This document shows, in pieces, positions 17,721 through 27,129 of a DNA stretch of 50,697 nucleotides. How positions within the stretch are numbered: the stretch's first letter is position 1; each line of letters opens with the position of its first letter. Source of the stretch: an uncultured Eubacteriales bacterium (lineage in GTDB: Bacteria; Bacillota; Clostridia; Christensenellales; QALW01). The notes below the pieces were generated by a model. The model saw only the letters and a list, made by a program, of their open reading frames with translations, was not told the DNA's origin and searched no databases. A program made the position numbers and the translations under genes. The DNA is taken from NCBI GenBank assembly GCA_900547955.1, contig URIR01000010.1, forward strand, positions 1-50,697, written 5' to 3'.

Positions 17721-18167
17721 ATGAAAGTTATTTTACTCCAGGACATAAAAGGAACGGGTAAAAAGGACCAGATAATTGAGGTGAGCGACGGTTTCGCCCG
17801 CAATTATCTCTTTCCCAAAAAACTTGCCAGCGAAGCCAACGCGTTCAATCTTAATTCCATGCAGACCCAGAAGGACGCTCAAAAGCATAAAGAAGAGCTT
17901 TTAAAGCAGGCTGCGGCCGAGCAGGCAAAAGCGCTTGAGGACAAGACCGTAGTTATAACCACAAAAATAGGAAAAGAGGGACGCATGTTCGGTTCCATAG
18001 GCCCTAAAGAAATAGCCGACGCTCTGAGCGCCCAGCATAATATACAGGCGGATAAGAAAAAAATTACCGTTGATTCCATTAAGACTCTGGGCGAATATTC
18101 AGCTGCAGTCAAACTCTATCCCTCTATCAGCGCTAAAATTAAAGTGCTGGTCAAAGCCGAAGATTAA
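17721..18167 (+). CDS. rplI: 50S ribosomal protein L9
   Basis: 148 residues. The N-terminal domain MKVILLQDIKGTGKKDQIIEVSDGFARNYL is the canonical L9 signature. It is followed by the long connecting helix rich in Lys, Glu and Ala and by the C-terminal domain (MFGSIGPKEIADAL). Length is standard for the family. It binds 23S rRNA domain V at the base of the L1 stalk. The gene is followed after 33 nt by the LCP gene. Confidence 0.98.
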   Translation: MKVILLQDIKGTGKKDQIIEVSDGFARNYLFPKKLASEANAFNLNSMQTQKDAQKHKEELLKQAAAEQAKALEDKTVVITTKIGKEGRMFGSIGPKEIADALSAQHNIQADKKKITVDSIKTLGEYSAAVKLYPSISAKIKVLVKAED

Positions 18168-18200
18168 GGCCGCAATTAATTTGAAACGAGGAACTCAGTA

Positions 18201-19277
18201 ATGGCCAAAGCAAAAGCAAAAGCAAATAACAAACTAAAAATATTTCTATATGCGTTTATAACGGTAATGACTATATTAGCCCTTTTCCTTGCCTGGACGC
18301 TGTATGTACTGACTGATTTCACCAATGGCGGTCCTAAAACCGTAGACAGCACTCAGGACTATTACTCCATCCCCCCCAAGCCCACCCTTTCTACCGGAGG
18401 AGCGGAGCAAACCGGGGAGCCTAACGCCGAACACAGCTTTTATGCATCGGATATAAATAAAGACGGAGACAATATAGTCCGAGTGGCGCAGAAGGACCCG
18501 AATATAATCAATATTCTGCTGGTAGGCCTGGATCAAAGCCTGACGGACAATCCCCGCAGCCGTTCAGACTGTATGATTATTCTTTCATATAATAAAGCTC
18601 AAAACCAGGCTAAGCTTGTATCTATACTGCGCGATTCCTATTTTCCTGTTAAAAACAGCGGATGGGGAAAATTAAATTCCGCTATGGTATACGGAGGCAT
18701 AGGACGCACCATAAACCTTATAAACCGTATGCTTGGTATGGATATACAGCAATATATAATCATAGATTTTGACGGCCTGGCTAAGGTTGTGGATATAGTA
18801 GGAGGCATATACTGCCCCATTACCGAGGCGGAAGCGGAATATCACCGTGAAAACAGCTATAAACCCGAATTTAAATATGATACTCCCCTTGAAGCGGGCG
18901 ACCATGTTCTTTTAGATGGTATGAAAGCCATAAATCACGCCCGCACCCGTTATCTTTCGGGAGGAGACTGGGAACGTACCCGCCGGCAGAGGGACGTGCT
19001 TTACGGCCTGCTTAATAGAGTTAAAGAGCAGCCGTTAAGCAAATGGGTAGATATAGCCAATGAAATATCCAAATATATAAGAACCAACGCGGATATCAAC
19101 ACCATATATAATTTAGGCAAATCCGCTCTTATAGACAGCAGCACGCAATTTGATATTTCGGGCGTATCCCTGCCCTTTGACGGAACCTGGAAGTATGCCA
19201 CTATAGACGGAATGTCCGTTATAGATTTGGATATTGAAGAAAACGAGCGTCAGCTTCAGCAATTAATATACGGCTGA
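18201..19277 (+). CDS. LytR-CpsA-Psr (LCP) family cell-wall glycopolymer ligase
   Basis: 358 residues. A Lys/Ala-rich cytoplasmic tip, one transmembrane helix (about residues 14-37) and a Pro/Thr linker lead to an extracellular LCP domain. The domain starts at NIILLVGLDQ and contains the phosphate-binding residues in RSDCMIILS, ILRDSYFPV and the late ARTRYLSGGDWERTRRQ segment. LCP proteins attach teichoic acid or polysaccharide chains to peptidoglycan. The upstream site AAACGAGGAAC positions the ATG. This is the last gene of the plus-strand run before the convergent cloverleaf D. Confidence 0.93.
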   Translation: MAKAKAKANNKLKIFLYAFITVMTILALFLAWTLYVLTDFTNGGPKTVDSTQDYYSIPPKPTLSTGGAEQTGEPNAEHSFYASDINKDGDNIVRVAQKDPNIINILLVGLDQSLTDNPRSRSDCMIILSYNKAQNQAKLVSILRDSYFPVKNSGWGKLNSAMVYGGIGRTINLINRMLGMDIQQYIIIDFDGLAKVVDIVGGIYCPITEAEAEYHRENSYKPEFKYDTPLEAGDHVLLDGMKAINHARTRYLSGGDWERTRRQRDVLYGLLNRVKEQPLSKWVDIANEISKYIRTNADINTIYNLGKSALIDSSTQFDISGVSLPFDGTWKYATIDGMSVIDLDIEENERQLQQLIYG

Positions 19278-19309
19278 CGTAGCTATCCATATCATTAATT
19301 AAACAAAAC

Positions 19310-19350
19310 AAAGCGGTTTACGAGCAGTCAAACGCTTCGGGGACCGCTTT
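19310..19350 (+). terminator. Hairpin after the LCP gene that competes with cloverleaf D
   Basis: AAAGCGGT (19310-19317) pairs with ACCGCTTT (19343-19350), followed by AATTTAG. The right arm is also part of the outer stem of cloverleaf D (19341-19362), so the two structures are mutually exclusive. Confidence 0.5.
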
Positions 19351-19547
19351 AATTTAGCCGGCAATTTCTTTAGACACGGGGGCGGCGCGGGATTTTGGCG
19401 CTTTGCGCCAAAATCAAGCCCCAGTCTGAGCTAAAAGGAAAGCCTGCTTTCCTTTTAGCTCAGACTGGGGCCAGCCCGGCCGAAGGCCGGGCCCGCGCCG
19501 CCCCCCCCTTAACCAGCCCCGCTGAGCCGGCTAAATTTAAGCGGTCC
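19341..19547. repeat. Cloverleaf palindromic element D
   Basis: The outer stem is in two parts: 19341-19362 with 19526-19547 (20 of 22 paired), an internal loop, then a perfect 14-bp GC stem, 19378-19391 with 19492-19505. Inside are ATTTTGGCGC-ttt-GCGCCAAAAT (19392-19414), a CAA linker, a perfect 26-bp arm with a two-base loop (19418-19443/19446-19471) and GCCCGGCC-gaa-GGCCGGGC (19474-19492). It fills the gap between the convergent LCP and SpoIID genes and ends 10 nt from the SpoIID stop codon. Confidence 0.87.
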
Positions 19548-19556
19548 AATGCGTAA

Positions 19557-20594
19557 TCATTCAATTTCTACACCCTTATAATAATGCCGCAGTATCTCCT
19601 TATATCCCGCGCCGTCCTTAGCCATAATATTAGCCCCTACCTGACTCATGCCTACGCCGTGTCCGTAACCTACAGTCGTAAAATATATATTATCCTTATC
19701 AAACGCAATGCTCATATCGGTAGAGCGCAGTCCCATCAGCCCTCTGAACTCCCTGGCGGTCAGGATTACCTTGCCTAATTTTACTTTCGCCGCACGTCCG
19801 CTTTCAGTATAGCTTTCTATATACACCTGCTTATTCAGTCCCGAAGCCGTAAGCCCGCAGGATGGGTATTCTTTTTTAACCGCTGAAACAAATTCGGCTC
19901 GGCTGAACGCCGTTTGAACTGTTATATCCTCAATGTTCTCAGGGCTGTCTACGCTTACAAGATATGAAAGGCTGTTGCCGTAAACTGCGGCTACGTCCTC
20001 AGTACTGCCTCCGCTGGAAGAATGATAAAGCGCCTCTATAACCCTGCCGTCATAAGTTAGAACCTCGCCCGCTGTTTGGTTAACCGCCTCTTCAATCTTG
20101 TCGCTGTATTTTTCAAAATTCTCTCCCCAGTTGCTCCTGCGCTTTTCTAGAGTACAAAACGCCTGGCAATGAGCTGAATTTGTGCAAATATCCGCTCCCT
20201 CCATTTCATTGCATCCTCCTGAGGCTATTTTTCTTTCAAGATATGTACGCGCCGCAACCGCTTGAGCTTTAAGCGCCTCCAGCTGATAGCTGGCCGGCAT
20301 CTCTCCAGAGACCACTCCTACAAGATATTCATGTACGCTCATTTCTCTAAGCTTACCCGCCTGAGCGTCATAAACCTTTACGCTTTCACGGCGTTCTCCT
20401 GTCTTTTTTTCGGGCAGCTCATCCATGGGTTCAAGCCAGCTTCCATCCTCGCTCGTTAATATTATTAATCCTACTTCTCCAGCGTCCTTATCTATTTCCA
20501 TAATTATTTCGCTTGGCTCCGGCTGGGGCTTGGCCCACGCGCATACCGCACCTACCAGCACTACGAGCCAAAGCACGAGCACCGTCTTTCGCAT
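19557..20594 (-). CDS. spoIID: Stage II sporulation protein D (SpoIID/LytB family)
   Basis: 345 residues. An N-terminal signal anchor (KTVLVLWLVVLVGAVCAWA) precedes the SpoIID domain: VHEYLVGVVSGEMPASYQLE, AQAVAARTYL, the SSGGSTEDV loop and a C-terminal YGHGVGMSQVGAN motif. SpoIID is a lytic transglycosylase acting with SpoIIM and SpoIIP during engulfment of the forespore. The order YwmB-like, MurA, SpoIID on one strand matches the ywmB-murAB-spoIID order known from Bacillus, which supports the sporulation assignment over a generic LytB homologue. A ribosome site AAGGGAGA lies before the ATG. Confidence 0.92.
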   Translation of the reverse strand: MRKTVLVLWLVVLVGAVCAWAKPQPEPSEIIMEIDKDAGEVGLIILTSEDGSWLEPMDELPEKKTGERRESVKVYDAQAGKLREMSVHEYLVGVVSGEMPASYQLEALKAQAVAARTYLERKIASGGCNEMEGADICTNSAHCQAFCTLEKRRSNWGENFEKYSDKIEEAVNQTAGEVLTYDGRVIEALYHSSSGGSTEDVAAVYGNSLSYLVSVDSPENIEDITVQTAFSRAEFVSAVKKEYPSCGLTASGLNKQVYIESYTESGRAAKVKLGKVILTAREFRGLMGLRSTDMSIAFDKDNIYFTTVGYGHGVGMSQVGANIMAKDGAGYKEILRHYYKGVEIE

Positions 20595-20677
20595 AACCGT
20601 TCTCCCTTCTTATTATCATTATTAAAGATTATGCGTCGTTATAAAATTTAATGCCTTTTACACACATCCAATCTTAA

Positions 20678-21931
20678 TTAACGGCCATCCATGCGCTCTA
20701 TGTCCGCTCCCAAAAACCTCAGCTTTTCACAGAGCCTGTAATAGCCCCTGTCAATATGCCCTAAGTCCTCAACTATCGCTCCTTCTTTAGCCGATAAGCC
20801 CGCTATAATTAAAGCGGCTCCCGCGCGCAAATCGGGAGCGTTAACTGCCGCCCCTCCCAAAAGTCCTCCGCCTCGGACTATAGTAGCCTGCTCCTGCTGC
20901 ATTATATCCGCTCCCATTCTAAGCAGTTCAGGCACATGATTGCTTCTGCCCTCAAAGACTGTATCTACTATTACGCTCGTACCCTGAGCCGAACAGGCCA
21001 GCGCCGCAAACTGAGACTGTAAATCAGTAGGAAAGCCGGGATAAGGCAAAGAACGCACATCGGCCGCTTCCAGCTTCCCGTTCCGTTTTACAATCAGCTC
21101 GTCCTCCCATTCGGTTATTGACGCTCCGCACTCCATAAGCTTGCTGCTTACCGCCTTAAGATGCGCCGGGCAAAGCTTTTTAAGCCTTACTTCTCCTCCG
21201 CAGGCGGCAGCGCATATCATAAACGTACCCGCCTCAATTCTGTCCGGGATAGGCCGGTGCTGCGCGCCGTGTAAAGAATTCCGGCCCTTTATATAAAGCG
21301 TGTCCTCACCAGCGCCTCTTATATCAGCGCCCATTTTTATAAGCAGTCTTGCTAAATCACACACCTCCGGCTCCTGAGCGGCGTTTACTATCATGGTCTC
21401 CCCTTCCGCCAGGGAAGCCGCCATCATAAGATTTTCCGTAGCTCCGACGCTGGGAAAATCCAAACAAATCTCTCCGCCCTTAAGCCTGCTTGCAGAAGCC
21501 TTTAAAATTCCATGCTCTATTTTTATATCCGCACCCAATATATTTAAGCCCTTAATATGCAAATCTACCGGACGCGCCCCTATACGGCAGCCGCCCGGCA
21601 AGGCAAGCTGAGCGCTGCCAAAGCGCGCCAGCATAGGGCCAAGACAAAGCACGCTTGCTCTCATTTTCTGCGCACGTTCCATTATGCATCCGGCATGCAT
21701 GCTCTCGCCGCATATCCTGACGCTGTCGCCCGTCCATTGGCAAATACCGCCCAGTTCATTAATAATTTCGAGCGCACATAGAACATCTGATATAAGGGGC
21801 ACATTATCTATAATAACGCTTTCCGCCGTAAGTATGGAAGCAAAAATAACCGGCAGCACTGCATTTTTTGCTGCCGAAATTTCTACTGTCCCAAAAAGCT
21901 CCTTATTTCCCGATATCCTATATACGGCCAT
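20678..21931 (-). CDS. murA: UDP-N-acetylglucosamine 1-carboxyvinyltransferase
   Basis: 417 residues from the preferred ATG at 21931 (an in-frame GTG three codons earlier is less well spaced from the GAGG ribosome site). It catalyses the first committed step of peptidoglycan synthesis in the cytoplasm: PEP plus UDP-GlcNAc. With this start the catalytic residues fall at family positions: Lys22-Asn23 and Cys115 in the LPGGCRIGARPVDLH loop. Cys115 makes this a fosfomycin-sensitive type by rule. Firmicutes often have two MurA copies; this one, next to SpoIID, corresponds in context to MurAB. Confidence 0.96.
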   Translation of the reverse strand: MAVYRISGNKELFGTVEISAAKNAVLPVIFASILTAESVIIDNVPLISDVLCALEIINELGGICQWTGDSVRICGESMHAGCIMERAQKMRASVLCLGPMLARFGSAQLALPGGCRIGARPVDLHIKGLNILGADIKIEHGILKASASRLKGGEICLDFPSVGATENLMMAASLAEGETMIVNAAQEPEVCDLARLLIKMGADIRGAGEDTLYIKGRNSLHGAQHRPIPDRIEAGTFMICAAACGGEVRLKKLCPAHLKAVSSKLMECGASITEWEDELIVKRNGKLEAADVRSLPYPGFPTDLQSQFAALACSAQGTSVIVDTVFEGRSNHVPELLRMGADIMQQEQATIVRGGGLLGGAAVNAPDLRAGAALIIAGLSAKEGAIVEDLGHIDRGYYRLCEKLRFLGADIERMDGR

Positions 21932-21944
21932 AAAGCCCACCGCC

Positions 21945-22406
21945 TCAGCATCCTGAAATTATGTAAGGATAACCTGTCGTTAAATAATAGCCTGAGGCGG
22001 TTTTACGCAGAATACGCTGTATGCGCTCTCTGCAAAAATACATATTGCTGCTTTGCGTAAAATCATGCCTGTTTAACAGCGCTTCGCCCTGCTCGGCGCT
22101 TAAAGGCATGCCTCCCTCAATATAAACCGCTTCGGCAGCCTTTTCCAGAATCAAATACGCCTTTTCCGCCTGCTCATAATTGGAAAATTCATAAGTTAGC
22201 ATAAGTCTGCCTGCCGCCTGCTCCGTCTTAACAGGCTGATACGCCGTTTCAGCAGCCTTATTAAGCTGCTCAGATGAGTTTAGCTGCGCTATTACCTTAA
22301 AGCTTTCGCCCTCAATATCCTTATACGGTTTATCCTGCCCTGAAAAGCTAAAAAGCATACAGGCAATAATTGCACAGCCCGCTGCAGCCGCAAACAACCT
22401 ACGCAT
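21945..22406 (-). CDS. YwmB-like secreted small protein
   Basis: 153 residues from the ATG at 22406, chosen because AAAGGCGG lies seven bases upstream. A signal peptide (RRLFAAAAGCAIIACMLFSFSG) leads into a small alpha/beta domain with no motif I recognise. The assignment rests mainly on position: in Bacillus, ywmB precedes murAB and spoIID, and this gene ends 13 nt before murA. YwmB has a TATA-binding-like fold and unknown function. Two cysteines (NMYFCRERI and the C-terminal SGC) might pair. Confidence 0.55.
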   Translation of the reverse strand: MRRLFAAAAGCAIIACMLFSFSGQDKPYKDIEGESFKVIAQLNSSEQLNKAAETAYQPVKTEQAAGRLMLTYEFSNYEQAEKAYLILEKAAEAVYIEGGMPLSAEQGEALLNRHDFTQSSNMYFCRERIQRILRKTASGYYLTTGYPYIISGC

Positions 22407-22490
22407 AAAAAAACCGCCTTTCTCAGATATTAAAATAACTATACCCAAAAAAGACGGCTTAATTCAAGCAAGACGTTTCCCGCTTCTATT

Positions 22491-23951
22491 TTAAACGATT
22501 TTTTTATTTTTCACCGCTTTTATCGTCACAAGGGAGAACAGCGCGGTAACGGCAAAGGAAGCGGCTATGGCCAAAGCCCCTACATTAGGCGCGGGCATAT
22601 TAATAATCCCCGTTATACCCAGAACAGTAAGAACCACTCCAGATATAAAGCCGGCCGCGACGCCATACTTATTTATCCATTTTACATACATGCCCAGAAC
22701 ATACGGCCCTATAAACGAACCTGCCACCGCGCCCCAGGAATAAGACATCAAATCCACTATCATGGCCGGCTTTTTAATGGCGATTGCAACCGAGATTATC
22801 AGAAACAGCAGGCATAAGCCTCTCAGCACACGCATCGTATTTGCTTTGTTTATCCTGGGCTTTGCGCCGCCATTAAGCAAATCTACCGTTACTGTACTGC
22901 TGGAAGTAAGCACTATGGCCGCCAGCGTAGACATGGAAGCCGACAGCACCATAACTGCTATAATCCCGTACAGCAAGTCTCCTACCACTTCCCTGGGCCC
23001 CAAAACCATATCCAATACGGCCGGCACCACCCGGTCGCCGTCTCCCATAGGCTTAACTCCGTCCATATATACTCTTCCAAACGTGCCTATCAGATACGAA
23101 CCGCCTGCAATTATCAGAGCAAACAGCGTAGAAATGACCGTAGCCTTTTTTATGGATTTTTCATCCTTAATAGCATGGAATTTATGCGCCATTTGAGGAA
23201 GCCCCCAAGCCCCTACCGACGTCATAAGAATAAGGCAGATTAAATTAAAATTAAATTCAAAGGGACTGTTAAGCTGTACCCCCGCTTGAGCAGATTGTCC
23301 TGCCAAAGCCTCCATGCCGCCTGAAAATCCGCCTATTTCCGGATTAAATATTACAAGAGCGGTAACTATAACTATGCCCGCAATCATAACTATACCCTGT
23401 ACAAAATCATTGACCGCCGTAGCCAGATATCCGCCCATAACCAGATATACGGCCGTAAGCAGACCCATAGCGATTATAACCGTTGTAATATTTATGCCGA
23501 AAGCATTTTCAAAAAGCACGCCAAGACCAGTATAAACGCTTGCGCTGTAGGGGACGAGAAAAATAAATATAATAACCGAGGCAATATATTTCAGCGCTCT
23601 GCTTTCATAACGCTTTTCAAAATATTCGGGCATTGTTTTAGCGTTTACCGCATGCATTGCGCGGTATGTGCGCTTGCCCAGCAGCAGCCAGGCCGCAAGT
23701 GTGCCTATTAAAGCGTTGCCAATACCTATCCATATTGAAGAAAGTCCGTACTGCCAGGAAACCGAGCCTCCATAACCTATGAAAACAACTGCGGAAAAAT
23801 ATGTGGTGCCATAAGCAAAGGCAGACATCCATCCGCCTAATTTTCCACCGCCCAGCATAAAATCATTTTCATTTTTTACACGTTTACGAACTAAAATACC
23901 CGTGGCTATCATGCCGCAGACAAACAAAGCCAGCACTATGTACCTTAACAT
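22491..23951 (-). CDS. Sodium:solute symporter (SSS family)
   Basis: 486 residues with about thirteen membrane helices. Family hallmarks include the N-terminal DFMLGGGKLGGW segment, AYGTTYFSAVVFIGYGG, YLVMGGYLATAVNDFVQGIVM and the Na2-site region SASMSTLAAIVLTSSS. It imports a small organic solute with Na+. The nearest relatives by eye are proline, pantothenate or uncharacterised sugar-acid-like symporters; the substrate cannot be assigned. It heads the minus-strand group ending in spoIID. A perfect palindrome at 24103-24122 may regulate it. Confidence 0.9.
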   Translation of the reverse strand: MLRYIVLALFVCGMIATGILVRKRVKNENDFMLGGGKLGGWMSAFAYGTTYFSAVVFIGYGGSVSWQYGLSSIWIGIGNALIGTLAAWLLLGKRTYRAMHAVNAKTMPEYFEKRYESRALKYIASVIIFIFLVPYSASVYTGLGVLFENAFGINITTVIIAMGLLTAVYLVMGGYLATAVNDFVQGIVMIAGIVIVTALVIFNPEIGGFSGGMEALAGQSAQAGVQLNSPFEFNFNLICLILMTSVGAWGLPQMAHKFHAIKDEKSIKKATVISTLFALIIAGGSYLIGTFGRVYMDGVKPMGDGDRVVPAVLDMVLGPREVVGDLLYGIIAVMVLSASMSTLAAIVLTSSSTVTVDLLNGGAKPRINKANTMRVLRGLCLLFLIISVAIAIKKPAMIVDLMSYSWGAVAGSFIGPYVLGMYVKWINKYGVAAGFISGVVLTVLGITGIINMPAPNVGALAIAASFAVTALFSLVTIKAVKNKKIV

Positions 23952-24102
23952 ACCGTCCTACCCTTTCTTTTTCTATTATTCTTACCGTCATGCTTCCATA
24001 CTGCCTCAGGAAGCCTCTTCAAAGGCCTTTAAGGCTTGAGCCTCCTGAAATTACTTGTATAATATATTATATTTTCAAAAAAAAATCAACAGCTTTTTGC
24101 GC

Positions 24103-24122
24103 TGTATTGTCTTGACAATACA
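24103..24122. promoter_or_regulatory. Perfect palindromic operator candidate upstream of the symporter gene
   Basis: TGTATTGTC (24103-24111), TT, GACAATACA (24114-24122): 9-bp perfect half-sites with a two-base centre. The spacing and base composition resemble GntR-family operators. It lies about 150 bp upstream of the symporter start, next to an AT-rich region with possible promoter elements. No regulator gene is adjacent. Confidence 0.45.
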
Positions 24123-24133
24123 ATTAAAATAAT

Positions 24134-24347
24134 TAAATTAATCCCCAAGCGCTTAAAGGCCTGCAATCTGAGGTTAAGGGGGGCGGCGCGGAATTTTGGC
24201 GCTCCGCGCCAAAATCAAGCTGCCGCGCAAATAAAATGAAAGCAAGCTTTCATTTTATTTGCGCGGCAGCCGGCCCGGCCTGCGGCCGGGCTCCGCGCCG
24301 CCCCCTTGCATGCCTCTCTCGCCTTTAAGCGCTTGGGGATTAATTTA
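24134..24347. repeat. Cloverleaf palindromic element E
   Basis: The perfect 27-bp outer stem (24134-24160 with 24321-24347), an internal loop and a perfect 14-bp GC stem (24179-24192 with 24292-24305) enclose three arms. These are ATTTTGGCGC-tcc-GCGCCAAAAT (24193-24215), a CAA linker, a perfect 25-bp arm with a two-base loop (24219-24243/24246-24270) and GCCCGGCC-tgc-GGCCGGGC (24273-24291). Inner stem, first arm, linker and third arm match D almost exactly, while the long arm and distal outer stem differ in sequence but still pair. It starts 16 nt past the rhamnosidase stop codon. Confidence 0.9.
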
Positions 24348-24362
24348 TATTTTCAGCATCGT

Positions 24363-27089
24363 TTAAACTACAACAAAGCAATATTCACCCGAGCCGCACT
24401 CCAGTACTATACGTCCCTCATGCAGTCCTAAAGGCGTTATCCCATCTCCCTCCCTAAGCGCGCCGTCATATATAACCTGCCCGCTTTCGGTAACGCTCCC
24501 GCCTATAAGCGGAATATGTACCTGGGCCACGCCCCCCGCCGGAATAATCAGCTTAAAAACAGTCTCTCCCTCAAGCTTCTCCCAGCCGCTGTAAACCTCT
24601 CCTAATACCGTGCTTACCGCCGCGCCCGCTCTATTCAATTCTGAAGGCAGATAGGGCTTTATAATCATTTTTGCAAAACCAGAGCCCTCCGCCGGCGAAA
24701 TACCCGCCAAGTATTTATAAAACCATGCGCTGACGCTGGCATACATGGGATGATTATGCGAATTCATCCCCCAGGTCGTAGCATACTCCCAACGCTCCCA
24801 AATAGTAGTAGCCCCATTTTCTATCATATAGCCCCAGCTCGGATAGGTAGTCTGAGTAAGCAGCTTATAGGCTACATCAACATAGCCGTATTCAGTCAAT
24901 ACTTCAGGCAGATATTTGGTACACAAATTGCCTGTAGTAAGATGATAGTCCCGGCTAATTACGTCCTCGGCCAATTTAGCCGCAACCTCTTTTTCCCGGC
25001 CAGCCGGCACCAGCCCCATATATAGAGCAAGCGCATTGCAGCCCTGGCTGTTAGTGCCCGCATATCCCTGCTCAAAGTTAAAAAATTCCCTGATAAAAGC
25101 TTTCTTTACATATTCAGCGCGTCCGGTAAAATCCTCTTTATCCGCCTCACAGCCTAAAATACCGGCAAATTCCGCCATAAGCCTCAAATCATAATAAAGA
25201 TAACCCGTACTTATAAGCTCTCCCGGAGTAACGCTGCTAACCGCATCGCACATCTGCCGTGTGGTAAAATCCTTAGGACCTGCCCAATCTCCCCAATAGC
25301 TGTAATCTAAAATGCCGTTCCGACTCTGCCTGTAAAGAAAATTCGTCCATTTTTTCATACCGTCATACTGACGAAGCATAGAGCGCTTATTAGCGTAATG
25401 GTCGTATATTGCCTTGGAAACCAAAAGATACGAAGCTACGCATGGATCAGCCGGCCTTTGCCCTCGTTTTAAAGGCGCCGTATCAGGAATCGCGCCGCTT
25501 ACAGGCTCCTGCGCGTCAGTTATATCCTGCGCCCATTTTTCATATATGTGCACCATATTGAAATTATAAACCGCCTCCTCATAGCGCGCCGTCATATCGT
25601 TAAGCCAGCCCATGCGCTCGTCCCGCTGAGGACAGTCGGTAGGTATGGAATGAAGATTTGTCTGTTCCCCCCAAAGAATATTCTCCTGAATCCTGTTTAT
25701 CAATTCATTCCCGCATTCAAAGCGCCCAATCTCATCAACATCCGAGCGCACCACGCACGCTTCAAACATTTCCATGTCCGGCTCCTGTCTTAAGCCCGTT
25801 ACCTGTATATACCTGAAACCGTGATAGGTAAAATGCGCCTCAAAGGCTTGAAATCCGCCCTTGAGCCTATAAACGTCCGTCTGCATTGCTATGGAGCTGC
25901 CGTAATTTTCAGCCGCTTTAAGGTAATCCTGATTTATAGTGCCGTCCTCGTGCAGAATTTCCGAATAGCCTATTTCTACAAATTGATCCTTTTCTCCGTT
26001 TATCCGCATGCTGGCCCAGCCCGCAATGTTCTGGCCAAAATCCACCACATATATTCCTTCCTTTGGAGAAGTAATCTTTTTAGCCTTAAGGCGCCTTACT
26101 ACCCTAATAGGCTCTATGGGCTGCGCCTCCAGCCTTCCGCCGGGCGCCTCGGCCTCCAGGCAGTAATAGCTTTTATGAAGGGTATCGGCATATTCCGGAT
26201 TCTCATCATGCCCGGGCCAGGGCATGAAATTGGCATAAACCTCCCAACCTTTACGCGGATGCTCCTTGATAATATCAGGATTCACCCTGCACCAGTTTTC
26301 TACCTCAAAGCGATAGTCATAGTGCTCTCCGCTGTAAATATTATTATATGTAATGGGCGATGTAAACATATCCCAGCTCACAGGCTGAGTACATAAGGAA
26401 AATTCGCTGCCGTCAGTATAAGTTACATACATCTGCAATATGCATTCAGGATGCTTATGCCAGCCCATACCCAGCATAACCCCTATGCAGTTTTCACCCT
26501 GCGTCAGAGCATTGGTTACGTCATAGGTAACATAAAATACCCGTTTAGCATAATTTGTATATCCGGGGTCCATCACGTTTATACCCTGCTTAAGCCCGTT
26601 TATATACAATTCATAATAGCCCAGCCCCGCTATATACACTCTGGCGCAGGCTATCTCCTTTTCCAGCGTAAATTCCCGGCGTATAAGCTGCGCAGGCCCC
26701 TCGCAAGGCATGCCTATCCAGCAGCCCTGCCACTCCTCCTGAGTCATAAGCGCAGTCTCAAACCACGCCGTATTGCTTAAATTGCCGCAATATCCCTCTA
26801 AGTCATAAAGCAGCACGCTCCAATAATAGCGCGTCCGGCTTTTCAAGGGCAGACCGCGGTATTCTATTGAAGCGCATTGCCCCGAAGCTATTACGCCGCT
26901 GTCCCATATCTCGCCCCGGCCCGCCGCCGCTTCGTCAGGCGAAAGACTTACAAATATTCTATATGCGCTTTGAGCCGCGCCCCGCTTTTGCTGGAAAATC
27001 TGCCAGGAAAAACGCGGAAATGGAACGTCTATGCCTAGTGGGTTAGTAAAATATTCGCATTTTAAATTATGGGCTCTTATTTTTTCCAT
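24363..27089 (-). CDS. Alpha-L-rhamnosidase (GH78)
   Basis: 908 residues from the ATG at 27089, which has GGAGGG ten bases upstream; the longer reading frame lacks a ribosome site. There is no signal peptide, so it should be cytoplasmic. N-terminal beta-sandwich domains (KCEYFTNPLGIDVPFPRFSWQI) are followed by the (alpha/alpha)6 catalytic barrel with the GH78 signature TDCPQRDERMGWLND and the later TTIWERWEY motif. It hydrolyses terminal alpha-L-rhamnose from plant glycosides or pectin side chains with inversion. No rhamnose catabolic genes adjoin it. Cloverleaf E, 16 nt downstream, is the only candidate terminator. Confidence 0.93.
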   Translation of the reverse strand: MEKIRAHNLKCEYFTNPLGIDVPFPRFSWQIFQQKRGAAQSAYRIFVSLSPDEAAAGRGEIWDSGVIASGQCASIEYRGLPLKSRTRYYWSVLLYDLEGYCGNLSNTAWFETALMTQEEWQGCWIGMPCEGPAQLIRREFTLEKEIACARVYIAGLGYYELYINGLKQGINVMDPGYTNYAKRVFYVTYDVTNALTQGENCIGVMLGMGWHKHPECILQMYVTYTDGSEFSLCTQPVSWDMFTSPITYNNIYSGEHYDYRFEVENWCRVNPDIIKEHPRKGWEVYANFMPWPGHDENPEYADTLHKSYYCLEAEAPGGRLEAQPIEPIRVVRRLKAKKITSPKEGIYVVDFGQNIAGWASMRINGEKDQFVEIGYSEILHEDGTINQDYLKAAENYGSSIAMQTDVYRLKGGFQAFEAHFTYHGFRYIQVTGLRQEPDMEMFEACVVRSDVDEIGRFECGNELINRIQENILWGEQTNLHSIPTDCPQRDERMGWLNDMTARYEEAVYNFNMVHIYEKWAQDITDAQEPVSGAIPDTAPLKRGQRPADPCVASYLLVSKAIYDHYANKRSMLRQYDGMKKWTNFLYRQSRNGILDYSYWGDWAGPKDFTTRQMCDAVSSVTPGELISTGYLYYDLRLMAEFAGILGCEADKEDFTGRAEYVKKAFIREFFNFEQGYAGTNSQGCNALALYMGLVPAGREKEVAAKLAEDVISRDYHLTTGNLCTKYLPEVLTEYGYVDVAYKLLTQTTYPSWGYMIENGATTIWERWEYATTWGMNSHNHPMYASVSAWFYKYLAGISPAEGSGFAKMIIKPYLPSELNRAGAAVSTVLGEVYSGWEKLEGETVFKLIIPAGGVAQVHIPLIGGSVTESGQVIYDGALREGDGITPLGLHEGRIVLECGSGEYCFVVV

Positions 27090-27129
27090 TGTAATATACC
27101 CTCCAAAGTTTTTTAAATTACACCTCAAA

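Noticed and set aside
19341..19547. Cloverleaves as integron attC sites or simple terminators
   Set aside because: There are no R/L core-site motifs (GTTRRRY) and no integrase. A plain terminator would be one hairpin with a T-tract, whereas here three arms plus an outer stem recur.
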